From NCBI GenBank assembly GCA_900540885.1, contig UQHJ01000014.1:1-45405 (forward strand): a DNA stretch of 45,405 bases. Reading direction: 5' to 3'. Of this stretch, positions 7,378 through 15,124 are shown one piece after another. Each line of letters begins with the position of its first letter. Position 1 is the stretch's first letter. The translations under genes were made by a program, and so were the position numbers. Below the pieces are notes generated by a model that was given only the letters and a program-made list of their open reading frames with translations, was not told the DNA's origin and did not search any database. The stretch is from an uncultured Prevotella sp. (GTDB lineage: Bacteria > Bacteroidota > Bacteroidia > Bacteroidales > Bacteroidaceae).

Positions 7378-7404
7378 CAATCTATTCCTTATTATATTAT
7401 AATG

Positions 7405-7412
7405 CAAAGGTA
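7405..7412 (-). promoter_or_regulatory. Predicted -7 box for helicase-smpB operon
   Basis: On the minus strand 7412-7405 reads TACCTTTG, matching TAnnTTTG, 28 bases before the helicase ATG. It lies at the edge of the first 79-bp repeat unit, so the repeat supplies the promoter. No clear TTTG -33 box is visible. Confidence 0.5.
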
Positions 7413-7598
7413 GTGCAAGGTGAGCGCAATAAAAAGGAAAATGCAATTTTTCTTTTTATTGCCGAACCGCAGCCTACCTTATTTAAAGGTAGCGCAAGGT
7501 GAGCGCAATAAAAAGGAAAATGCAATTTTTCTTTTTACTGCCGAACCGCAGCCTACCTTATTTAAAGGTAGTGCAAGGTGAGCGCAATAAAAAGGAAA
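7406..7598 (+). repeat. 79-bp tandem repeat, 2.4 copies, promoter-bearing
   Basis: Units start at 7406, 7485 and 7564 with a constant 79-base period; the third stops after 35 bases. Each unit begins AAAGGTAGTGCAAGGTGAGC (second copy AGCGC), continues with GCAATAAAAAGGAAAATGC, an A/T tract, then CCGAACCGCAGCCTACCTTA. The same unit occurs at 13457-13612. Read on the minus strand each unit ends in GCACTACCTTTG, containing a -7 promoter box. Confidence 0.95.
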
Positions 7599-8396
7599 GT
7601 CTAAAAACTTTCGTTTTGCTTGACAAGCTACAATTTGGTCCACTTGGGGCACGAGCTTATAACTCGCGCCCCAAAGGATTCATAACTGCAATATTTTCGA
7701 GCGCCTTCTATAGCAATCACGAAATAAGCAAACCACAACGCGTTACAACCACGCAAACAGTTGATAATGAGAACATTACAACGAATAGGTAGTCAAATCA
7801 GTCCACTAAACAGAAAAACAAGAGATGATAAAATTCACTCTCTTTAGCACAAATATATGCAATAATATGTAATCTTAACTCTCACAAGAAGGAAAAAGAA
7901 CTGGAAATCCGACGAGTAATTTGAAATTTTCCTCGATAAATTGGAAACCCATCACCGAGAGATGTAAAATTAGTCACCGAGAGCATTACTCTTACTCTTC
8001 GAATATTTCAGTTTTTGTCCGTATTACCCCAAAAAATCGCGCTTTTTCTTCTAGAATAGCGACTCCACTATGTCAACATTTCTTACCTATTCGTCATAAA
8101 ATACTAACGAAATCACATAAAATAGTCCATATCAGATACATTTCTTTTACACACATATTGATTATACAAAGTTGTTTACTTATAATCGAGAATATTAGAC
8201 CCCTAAGACGAAAATAGCTGAATACAAAAAATCGCTTCCCGCTAAACCCTTTGATTTTCACACCTTACTTAGCAATAGCGCCTCAAAACCGCAATAAAAG
8301 TGTAACATTTTTTAGGTAAACACTTGGACGTTCCAAATATATTCTGCAAATTTGCAATATAAATAACGCATTTAGTAACACTAATCGTTCATTATC
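7599..8396. other. Intergenic region upstream of galM
   Basis: About 800 bases without a convincing gene. There is a stem-loop at 7644-7674 (TTGGGGCACGAG pairing with CTCGCGCCCCAA, one mismatch). The longest open frame (7921-8217, TTG start) has AT-driven composition and no recognisable protein. The rest is AT-rich sequence leading to the galM promoter region. Confidence 0.6.
8324..8354 (+). promoter_or_regulatory. Tentative galM promoter
   Basis: TTGG at 8324-8327 and CAAATTTG at 8347-8354 are 19 bases apart, an imperfect match to TTTG-N19-TAnnTTTG (the TA is missing). The palindromic GCAAATTTGC here could instead be a regulator site. It lies 43 bases before the galM ATG. Confidence 0.35.
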
Positions 8397-9485
8397 ATGG
8401 AAAATACAGCACAGTCTCTTAGCGGACTTAAAAAGGAAGATTTCCAAAAAGAAATACAAGGTAAAAAGGTCGACCTCTACTTCTTACACAACTCAAATGG
8501 TATGGAAGTAGCCGTTACCAACTATGGCGGTTCATTGGTGGCTATTATGGTACCTGACCGCAATGGCAACTATGCCAATGTTATCCAAGGTCACGACAAC
8601 ATTGACGACTGCATCAGTTCACCCGAACCTTTCCTCAGCACTTTGGTAGGTCGCTATGGCAATCGTATTTGCCATGGTAAATTTACGCTCAATGGCAAGG
8701 AATATAGCCTCGCAATTAACAATGGTCCTAACCACTTGCACGGAGGCCCTACTGGTTTCCACGCTCGCGTATGGGACGCAGAGCAAATCAACGACCACAC
8801 ACTTGTGCTCCGCTACGTTTCTGCTTACTACGAAGAAGGCTTCCCTGGTGAATTGTCTATGACCGTGATGTATTCTCTCACTGAAGACAACGAACTTAAG
8901 ATAGACTATAAGGGTACTACCAACAAGAAGACCATTGTCAACATGACAAGCCACGGATTCTTCTCTTTGGCAGGCATCGCTAATCCTACTCCTACTTGTG
9001 AGGACGTAATTTGCCAAATCAATGCTGATTTCTATGTACCCATCGATAAAAATAGCATTCCTACGGGCGAAATCCGTAGCGTTAAGGGTACTCCTTTCGA
9101 CTTTACTACGCCCCACCCCGTTGGTGATCACCTCACCGACTTCTCTAACGAGCAAATCAAGAATGGCGCTGGCTACGACCACTGCTTTGTGCTCAATAAG
9201 CACGAACCAGGCGAACTCTCTTTCGCAGCTAAGATTGTAGAACCTAAGAGCGGCCGCTCTATGGAAGTTTATACTACCGAACCGGGCGTACAATTCTATT
9301 CTGACAATTGGGCTGACGGCTACAAGGGGCAGCACGGTGCTACCTTTGGCAAGCACTCTGCACTCTGCTTTGAAGCACAACACTTCCCCGATAGCCCCAA
9401 CCGCGCTTACTTTCCGCCCGTAGTGCTCAAACCGGGCCAAGTTTACACACAAAAGACTATCTACAAGTTTGGTGTAGAAGACTAA
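8397..9485 (+). CDS. galM: Aldose 1-epimerase (galactose mutarotase)
   Basis: Interconverts alpha and beta anomers of galactose so that galactokinase receives its alpha substrate. The 362 residues contain the family marks VAVTNYGGSLVAIMVPDRNG, STLVGRYGNRICHGKFTLNG, the catalytic-histidine region MTSHGFFSLAG, GYDHCFVLNK, and the catalytic-glutamate region LCFEAQHFPDSPN. No signal sequence is present, so it acts in the cytoplasm. It is the first gene of galM / permease / galK; 120 bases holding a stem-loop separate it from the permease. Confidence 0.95.
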   Translation: MENTAQSLSGLKKEDFQKEIQGKKVDLYFLHNSNGMEVAVTNYGGSLVAIMVPDRNGNYANVIQGHDNIDDCISSPEPFLSTLVGRYGNRICHGKFTLNGKEYSLAINNGPNHLHGGPTGFHARVWDAEQINDHTLVLRYVSAYYEEGFPGELSMTVMYSLTEDNELKIDYKGTTNKKTIVNMTSHGFFSLAGIANPTPTCEDVICQINADFYVPIDKNSIPTGEIRSVKGTPFDFTTPHPVGDHLTDFSNEQIKNGAGYDHCFVLNKHEPGELSFAAKIVEPKSGRSMEVYTTEPGVQFYSDNWADGYKGQHGATFGKHSALCFEAQHFPDSPNRAYFPPVVLKPGQVYTQKTIYKFGVED

Positions 9486-9498
9486 CCACATGTTACTG

Positions 9499-9536
9499 AA
9501 GTTTACGAACTTACAATCGAGTAGGTTCGTAAACTT
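9499..9536 (+). terminator. Stem-loop between galM and permease
   Basis: AAGTTTACGAAC (9499-9510) pairs perfectly with GTTCGTAAACTT (9525-9536) around a 14-base loop. The T-run after it is short (TTTT then GC), so it may attenuate transcription or protect the galM 3' end rather than stop transcription fully. Confidence 0.6.
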
Positions 9537-9605
9537 TTGCAGCTAACCACCCTATCGAAATAACAAATCTATCTAATAATTTAATTATCTTTCTCACAAA
9601 CAAAA

Positions 9606-10880
9606 ATGAGTAATCAAAAGAAACAATGGGGAGCTATCATCATTATGATTGCGCTCTTCGCTATGATTGCCTTCGTGACAAACCTTTGTACACCTATGGC
9701 AACCATTATTAAGAACCAAGGCGAAATTTCAAACGTATTGGCACAGATTGGTAACTACGGTAACTTCGTAGCTTACTTAGTAATGGGTATTCCTGCAGGT
9801 ATGCTTATCGCCAAATTTGGCTACAAGAAGACAGCCCTTATCGGTTTGGCTATTGGTATCTTAGGTATCGCTATTCAGTGGTATAGCGGTCAGATTGAGA
9901 ATCCCAAAGAAAACTTAGGTCTCGTATTTGGCGTTTACCTCGTTGGTGCTTTCATCGCAGGTTTCTGTATGTGTATCTTGAACTGCGTTGTTAACCCAAT
10001 GCTTAACATTCTTGGTGGTGGTGGTAACGCTGGTAACCAGTTGATTCAGACGGGTGGTGTGTTTAACTCTACCGCAGCTGTTTGCTGCTACATCTTGATG
10101 GGTGCCCTTATCAGCGATGCAACAAAGGCTAAGATTTCTGACGCTACTCCTGCCCTCATGATTGCACTTGGCATCTTCATTTTGGCTTTCATCATCATCG
10201 CCATGACTAAGATTGAAGAACCCGAACAAGCTCCCGTTGAAGTTAGCTTGATTAAGGGTGCTATGAGCCACCGTCACTTCGCTCTCGGTGCTTTAGCTAT
10301 CTTCCTTTACATGGGTATCGAAGTAGGTGTGCCCAACTTCGTTCAACAATACTTGACTAATGAAATGATGATTCCTGCCGGAACAGTGGGTATGCTCGTA
10401 GCCGTATATTGGTTTATGATGCTTATCGGCCGTTTCGTAGGTGCATCTATCGGTGGCAAGGTGAGCAGCCGTACTATGATTACTACTGTATCAATCGCCA
10501 CACTCGCACTCGTACTCTTCGGTATGTTCGCTCCAACTGACGTACTCGTAGCTTTCCCTGGTGTTGACTGGGGTAGCCTCACTGTTGTATGGCAAGACGT
10601 ACCCGTAGGTATCTTTGCCTTCTTGCTCGTAGGTCTTTGCACTTCAGTAATGTGGGGCGGTATCTTCAACATGGCTGTTGAAGGTCTTGGCAAATACACT
10701 GCTATCGCTTCTGGTATCTTTATGACCATGGTATTCGGTTGCGCTGTGATGATGTTCATCCAAGCTTCTGTAGCTGACGCTGTAGGTTATATCCAGAGCT
10801 ACTGGGTAGTTGTATTCTGCGCTGCTTACCTCCTCTTCTATGCATTGGTTGGTAGCCGCGTATCAAAGCGTGAAGAATAA
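9606..10880 (+). CDS. FucP/GluP-type sugar:H+ symporter (MFS), probably for galactose/glucose
   Basis: A 424-residue inner-membrane permease with about twelve hydrophobic segments, the first being AIIIMIALFAMIAFVTNLCT. Features of the FucP sugar-symporter branch of the major facilitator superfamily include the loop AKFGYKKTALIGLAIG after helix 2, NPMLNILGGGGNAGNQLIQ in the first half, and a central cytoplasmic loop with charged EEPEQAP sequence. It sits between galM and galK in the same direction, which makes galactose, perhaps with glucose, the likely substrate; that is inference from context. Stem-loops lie on both sides of the gene. Confidence 0.88.
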   Translation: MSNQKKQWGAIIIMIALFAMIAFVTNLCTPMATIIKNQGEISNVLAQIGNYGNFVAYLVMGIPAGMLIAKFGYKKTALIGLAIGILGIAIQWYSGQIENPKENLGLVFGVYLVGAFIAGFCMCILNCVVNPMLNILGGGGNAGNQLIQTGGVFNSTAAVCCYILMGALISDATKAKISDATPALMIALGIFILAFIIIAMTKIEEPEQAPVEVSLIKGAMSHRHFALGALAIFLYMGIEVGVPNFVQQYLTNEMMIPAGTVGMLVAVYWFMMLIGRFVGASIGGKVSSRTMITTVSIATLALVLFGMFAPTDVLVAFPGVDWGSLTVVWQDVPVGIFAFLLVGLCTSVMWGGIFNMAVEGLGKYTAIASGIFMTMVFGCAVMMFIQASVADAVGYIQSYWVVVFCAAYLLFYALVGSRVSKREE

Positions 10881-10890
10881 ATAAGTCATT

Positions 10891-10931
10891 GAAAAGTTTA
10901 GAAGTAATCATTTAATGCTTCTAAACTTTTC
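10891..10931 (+). terminator. Stem-loop between permease and galK
   Basis: GAAAAGTTTAGAAG (10891-10904) pairs perfectly with CTTCTAAACTTTTC (10918-10931) around a 13-base loop. It lies 10 bases after the permease stop and 33 bases before galK, with no strong T-run, so attenuation or mRNA stabilisation is plausible. Confidence 0.6.
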
Positions 10932-10964
10932 TATTCCATCTAACAATATAAAATCCCTACTCCC

Positions 10965-12125
10965 ATGAAATTAACAGTAGATGACGTAAGAAGCCGTTTC
11001 GTTGAACACTTCGACGGCACAACAGGCTCAGTATATGCTTCACCCGGTCGTATCAACTTGATTGGTGAACACACCGACTACAATGGTGGCTTCGTATTCC
11101 CCGGTGCAGTATCTCAGGGCGTTATTGCAGAGATTAAGCCCAATGGCACTCGCAAAGTACGCGCTTACTCTATCGACTTGAAAGATTACGTAGAGTTCAG
11201 CCTTGATGACGAGAAAGGTCCTTCTGCTACTCACTTCCGCTTTATCTTTGGTGTATGCCGCGAGATGATGAAGCTCGGTGTACCCGTTGAAGGTTTCAAC
11301 ACTGCTTTTGCTGGTGATGTACCCCTCGGCGCTGGTATGTCTTCTTCAGCTGCATTGGAAAGCACTTACGCTTTCGCTTTGAACGATCTCTTCGCTGACA
11401 ACAAGATTGACAAGTTTACTCTCGCCAAAGTTGGTCAAGCTACAGAACACAACTACATCGGTTGCAACTGCGGTATCATGGACCAATTCGCTTCTGTATT
11501 TGGTAAGGCTGGTAGCTTGATGCGTTTGGACTGCCGCTCACTTGAGTTCAAGTATTTCCCCTTCGACCCGAAGGGTTACAAACTCGTATTGCTCAACTCT
11601 CAAGTAAAGCACGATTTGGCCACTTCTGCTTACAACGACCGTCGCAAGAGCTGCGAAAACGTTGTTGCTGCTATGAAGAAGCACTGGCCGAATGTAGATA
11701 GCTTGCGCGATGCAACCTACGACATGCTTGACGAAGTTCGCTCAGAAGTTAGCGAAGAAGATGCACTCCGTGCTAAGTACGTTATCGGTGAAAAGTACCG
11801 CGTGCTTGAAGTTTGCGTTGCACTCGAAGAGGGCGACTACGAAGAAGTTGGTAAAAAGATGTACGAGACTCACTATGGTTTGAGCAAGGAGTACGAAGTA
11901 TCTTGCCCTGAATTGGACTTCTTGAACGACGTTGCTCACAGCTGTGGCGTAACAGGTTCACGTATCATGGGTGGTGGCTTCGGTGGTTGCACTATCAACC
12001 TCGTTAGCGACGACCTCTATGCGAACTTCATCGACACTGCCAAGAAGGCATACAAGGAGAAGTTTGGCAAGGATCCTATCGTAATCGACGTTGTCATTGG
12101 CGACGGCTCTCGCAAGCTCTGCTAA
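10965..12125 (+). CDS. galK: Galactokinase
   Basis: Phosphorylates galactose to galactose 1-phosphate with ATP, the first committed step of the Leloir pathway. The 386 residues show the three GHMP-kinase motifs: the galactokinase signature GRINLIGEHTDYNGG (about 28-42), the ATP-binding PLGAGMSSSAALES (about 119-132), and near the C-terminus GSRIMGGGFGGCTINLV. Other conserved pieces are NYIGCNCGIMDQFASVFG and the LNSQVKHDLATSAYNDRR region. galT and galE are not in the window. A strong terminator follows. Confidence 0.97.
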   Translation: MKLTVDDVRSRFVEHFDGTTGSVYASPGRINLIGEHTDYNGGFVFPGAVSQGVIAEIKPNGTRKVRAYSIDLKDYVEFSLDDEKGPSATHFRFIFGVCREMMKLGVPVEGFNTAFAGDVPLGAGMSSSAALESTYAFALNDLFADNKIDKFTLAKVGQATEHNYIGCNCGIMDQFASVFGKAGSLMRLDCRSLEFKYFPFDPKGYKLVLLNSQVKHDLATSAYNDRRKSCENVVAAMKKHWPNVDSLRDATYDMLDEVRSEVSEEDALRAKYVIGEKYRVLEVCVALEEGDYEEVGKKMYETHYGLSKEYEVSCPELDFLNDVAHSCGVTGSRIMGGGFGGCTINLVSDDLYANFIDTAKKAYKEKFGKDPIVIDVVIGDGSRKLC

Positions 12126-12149
12126 AATATATTTACAAATAATCAATAG

Positions 12150-12184
12150 AAAAGGCGTACCTTTGAGATAAAGGTACGCCTTTT
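12150..12184 (+). terminator. Rho-independent terminator of the gal operon
   Basis: AAAAGGCGTACCTTT (12150-12164) and its exact complement (12170-12184) form a 15-bp stem with a five-base loop, ending in TTTT. It is 24 bases after the galK stop and is the strongest terminator in the gal cluster. Confidence 0.85.
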
Positions 12185-12347
12185 ATCATTATAAGGACTT
12201 ACGTAGCGGTAAAGGACTATGTAGATAAATAGATTATCCCATTAGGGGTGGAATTTTATGGCTCTGCAACGGCAGTGTGGACGAAAACGCTTTTAGGACA
12301 AAAATTGCAATTTTACCCACAATGCGTTACAAAGCCTATATTTCTCT

Positions 12348-13391
12348 CTATAACTTTAGCTTATCAATCAAAGTCTTATTCAATTTCTTTAAATCGCGTC
12401 CTGTCTTATTAATAAGCGTTTCAGGCATTCGCTTCCACTCATTAAAGAAGTTAGGAACTAATTGCATAAGGTTTTGAATAGGAGCTTGAAGTGGGAACTC
12501 TGTGTCTGACTTATCAGGGTTGACTACTACATTAAGCCCCCTATGGTGTATCTTCACCTCTATTGTATCGCCCGTAACAAAAGGGTCGCCGTCAAAGTGT
12601 GCCACACCACTACCCTCTCGTGTAATACGCAAACTCTCAGCCTTAAACGTTTTGACATGACTATTCGCTGGCAACGTACCCGTAAACAGTTGAAAAGCCA
12701 CTTGAGGTGCTTCTAACGTATTGAAAGGTTCCATTACAACGACATCAAGCAACCCGTCCTTCATGCTGGCATAAGGAGCAATATAAGCATCATTGCCGTA
12801 TTGCGAAGCGTTCGCGCACGCAATTAAAAAAGCACGACACGACTCTTTCCCTTCTGCATCTTCAATCGTATAAGTTTGTGGCTTATACTGAAGTCCTGAT
12901 TTTAAAGTATTTTCTACGTAAGTTAGCAAGCCGCGCTTACCCGATGCGGCAAACTTTTCGCTTATAAAGGCATCAAATCCTACGCCACAAGTACAAAAGA
13001 AATGGCGATCGTTTATCGTTCCATAATCTAATTGGTGTATTTCGCCTTGATTAATTATTGCTATAGCCTTTTTAGGTTGTAATGGTATACGCAAATGACG
13101 TGCTAGGCCATTACCAGAACCACAAGGAACGATAGCCAATGCCGTATTCGTATGAACCAACGCACGTCCTACTTCATTCACTGTGCCATCTCCCCCAACA
13201 GCCACGACAATATGCGCACCCTGCGATGCTGCCTCCGCAGCTATCGTTGTAGCATGTCCTGCATACTGCGTATAAGCAATTTCGACGTCGTACGTTTCAG
13301 CATTGGTCAACTTCCGCGCCAACTTTTCGATGCCTTGCTTTTGCTGTGTGCCTGATATAGGGTTTATTATGTATACTATCTTTTTCTTCAT
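12348..13391 (-). CDS. Diacylglycerol kinase-family lipid kinase (YegS/DagK-like)
   Basis: A 347-residue cytoplasmic or membrane-associated kinase with the DAGK catalytic domain. Visible are KKIVYIINPISGTQQK at the N-terminus, the ATP-binding VAVGGDGTVNEVGRAL around residues 62-77, and IVPCGSGNGLARHLRIP. The second, beta-rich domain contains YGNDAYIAPYASMKDGLLDV and AHFDGDPF. About 50 residues after this (from IQNLMQLVPNFF) are a helical, basic extension. Likely substrates are diacylglycerol or a related lipid; sequence alone does not decide between them. It is transcribed away from the guanylyltransferase gene from the shared repeat-borne promoter region. Confidence 0.88.
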   Translation of the reverse strand: MKKKIVYIINPISGTQQKQGIEKLARKLTNAETYDVEIAYTQYAGHATTIAAEAASQGAHIVVAVGGDGTVNEVGRALVHTNTALAIVPCGSGNGLARHLRIPLQPKKAIAIINQGEIHQLDYGTINDRHFFCTCGVGFDAFISEKFAASGKRGLLTYVENTLKSGLQYKPQTYTIEDAEGKESCRAFLIACANASQYGNDAYIAPYASMKDGLLDVVVMEPFNTLEAPQVAFQLFTGTLPANSHVKTFKAESLRITREGSGVAHFDGDPFVTGDTIEVKIHHRGLNVVVNPDKSDTEFPLQAPIQNLMQLVPNFFNEWKRMPETLINKTGRDLKKLNKTLIDKLKL

Positions 13392-13455
13392 GAACTATAA
13401 GACGCTAGAATGCGAAAAGTACTTATTAGATTTTAATCGCACTAAGTTATTATTG

Positions 13456-13463
13456 CAAAGATA
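13456..13463 (-). promoter_or_regulatory. Predicted -7 box for diacylglycerol kinase-like gene
   Basis: Minus strand 13463-13456 reads TATCTTTG (TAnnTTTG), 65 bases before the ATG. It is at the left end of the second 79-bp repeat set, in the same position within the unit as the helicase promoter. Confidence 0.55.
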
Positions 13464-13612
13464 GTGCAAGGCGAGCGCAATAAAAAGGAAAATGCAATTT
13501 TTCTTTTTATTACCGAACCGCAGCCTACCTTATTTAAAGGTAGTGCAAGGCGAGCGCAATAAAAAGAAAAATTGCATTTTCCTTTTTATTGCGCTCGCCT
13601 TGCACTACCTTT
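13457..13612. repeat. 79-bp repeats: one full unit plus inverted copy forming a 31-bp hairpin
   Basis: A full unit starts at 13457 and the next at 13536 (79-base period), matching the units at 7406-7598 except for a few substitutions (GGCGAGC here, GGTGAGC there). The second unit is met by an inverted copy: 13536-13566 is perfectly complementary to 13582-13612 (31 bp) around a 15-base loop. Both outer ends carry a TAnnTTTG box pointing outward, toward the lipid kinase and the guanylyltransferase. Confidence 0.95.
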
Positions 13613-13613
13613 G
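13606..13613 (+). promoter_or_regulatory. Predicted -7 box for guanylyltransferase gene
   Basis: TACCTTTG lies at the right end of the inverted repeat unit, 20 bases before the ATG at 13634. This predicts a leader of only about 14 bases. Confidence 0.55.
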
Positions 13614-13633
13614 CATTTATAAAAATAGAAGCT

Positions 13634-14986
13634 ATGCAATTAATCGTACTATCTGGTGGTTCGGGCAAACTGTTGTGGCCACTGAGCAATAATGCTCGCA
13701 GCAAACAGTTCTTACCTCTGCTCTCAAATGAGGAGGGGAAAAGAGAATCTATGATACAACGCGTTGTGCGTCAAATTCGTTCTGTCCGACTTACCGACAA
13801 CATAACTTTTGCCACAAATGCTGTTCAACGCGATAGCATTATTAACCAATTGGGCGATAACATAGAAATCGTTACCGAACCTGAACGACGTGATACATTT
13901 CCTGCCACGGCTCTTGCTGCCACTTATCTGAAAGATAAGAAGCACTGCGATGACAACGAAGTGGTAGTCATTATGCCTTGCGATGTCTATACCGAAGTTG
14001 GCTATTTCGAAACGATCAACAAGATGACGAAGGCTGTTGAATCAGATGAAGCGGACTTGGTATTAATGGGGGTTAAGCCTACCTATGCAAGTGAAGAGTT
14101 TGGATATGTCGTTCCCAAACAGAATGACCATTCAATGACAAACATCAAGCAAGTGGTACGCTTTACTGAAAAGCCCAGCAAGGAACAAGCCGAAAGTTTA
14201 TTACAACAAGGGGCTTTCTGGAATGGCGGTGTATTTGCTTTCCGATTGGGCTATCTACTCAATATTACAAAGCAGTACGTTGACACAGCATCTTACGACG
14301 AATTATACAAGCAATATAAGACGTTGCCTCAGATTAGCTTTGACTACGAAGTGGCCGAGAAAGCGCAATCCGTAGCAGTTATTCCTTTTGAAGGACAATG
14401 GCAGGACTTGGGTTCTTGGAACACACTATGCGCAGAACTGACTTGCACGCACATTGGCAACGTGACTATGGGCCAACACAATACACATACGCACGTTGTG
14501 AACGAATTGGGCATTCCCGTATTCTGCGACGGACTGAAAGACGTAATTGTCGCGGCATCACCTGACGGCATAATGGTATGCAATAAGCATGACTCTGAAC
14601 AAATAAAGCATTACGTTGAGAAACTGACCACGCGTCCAATGTATGAGGAAAGACGTTGGGGCACGTATCGTGTGCTCGATGATGTGGTCTACCCTGATGG
14701 TAGACGTTCTTTAACGAAATCAATTACATTACGCCCAGGAAAAAACATTAGTTATCAAATTCATCACCACCGTAGCGAAGTATGGACCTGCGTAGAGGGT
14801 GAAGGGATTTTTGTGCTTGACGGCAAAGAACGACTAATTAAGTGTGGCGATGTTATGGTTATCCCAGTTGAACACTTCCATGCTATCAAAGCTATTACGG
14901 AACTTACCTTTATCGAAGTGCAATTAGGCAATCCTTTAGTTGAGGAAGACATCGAACGATTTGATTGGAAATGGAGTGATTTATAG
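13634..14986 (+). CDS. Mannose-1-phosphate guanylyltransferase with C-terminal cupin domain; signature Arg replaced
   Basis: A 450-residue protein of the ManC type: a nucleotidyltransferase domain (1 to about 275) and a C-terminal mannose-6-phosphate isomerase type II cupin domain (about 335-450; HHHRSEVWTCVEGEGIFVLD, VMVIPVEHFHAI). The family makes GDP-mannose from mannose 1-phosphate and GTP. Conserved parts include SKQFLPLL, FTEKPSKEQA, FWNGGVFAFR and WQDLGSWNTL. Odd: the signature GGSG(T/K)RLWP reads GGSGKLLWP at residues 8-16, so the arginine is Leu13 (codon CTG). A second, canonical gene lies at 39815-40870. I chose the ATG at 13634 because the -7 box lies just upstream and a longer frame would start on TTG inside the promoter repeat. 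Confidence 0.88.
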   Translation: MQLIVLSGGSGKLLWPLSNNARSKQFLPLLSNEEGKRESMIQRVVRQIRSVRLTDNITFATNAVQRDSIINQLGDNIEIVTEPERRDTFPATALAATYLKDKKHCDDNEVVVIMPCDVYTEVGYFETINKMTKAVESDEADLVLMGVKPTYASEEFGYVVPKQNDHSMTNIKQVVRFTEKPSKEQAESLLQQGAFWNGGVFAFRLGYLLNITKQYVDTASYDELYKQYKTLPQISFDYEVAEKAQSVAVIPFEGQWQDLGSWNTLCAELTCTHIGNVTMGQHNTHTHVVNELGIPVFCDGLKDVIVAASPDGIMVCNKHDSEQIKHYVEKLTTRPMYEERRWGTYRVLDDVVYPDGRRSLTKSITLRPGKNISYQIHHHRSEVWTCVEGEGIFVLDGKERLIKCGDVMVIPVEHFHAIKAITELTFIEVQLGNPLVEEDIERFDWKWSDL

Positions 14987-15001
14987 GTAATCATTATATA
15001 A

Positions 15002-15051
15002 CAAAAAGAAATCGGCAAGTTTGCAATTGCAAACTTGCCGATTTCTTTTTG
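15002..15051. terminator. Perfect 50-bp palindrome, bidirectional terminator
   Basis: Positions 15002-15026 are the exact reverse complement of 15027-15051, starting CAAAAAGAAATCGGCAAG. In RNA it gives a stem of about 23 bp with A and U tracts at either end. It sits 16 bases after the guanylyltransferase stop and 74 bases beyond the GH20 stop, so it can serve both convergent genes. Confidence 0.9.
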
Positions 15052-15124
15052 TGGTTTTATATTGTCAGGTAAACAGGTTAGACGCTGAAAGCCTAATCCG
15101 AAAATCAATTTTTATAAAGTATTA

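Noticed and set aside
7921..8217. 98-codon open frame upstream of galM
   Set aside because: TTG start, AT-driven composition, no known pattern.
8619..9491. 290-codon open frame antisense to galM
   Set aside because: Shadow of galM codon use; no family pattern or promoter, and galM is certain.
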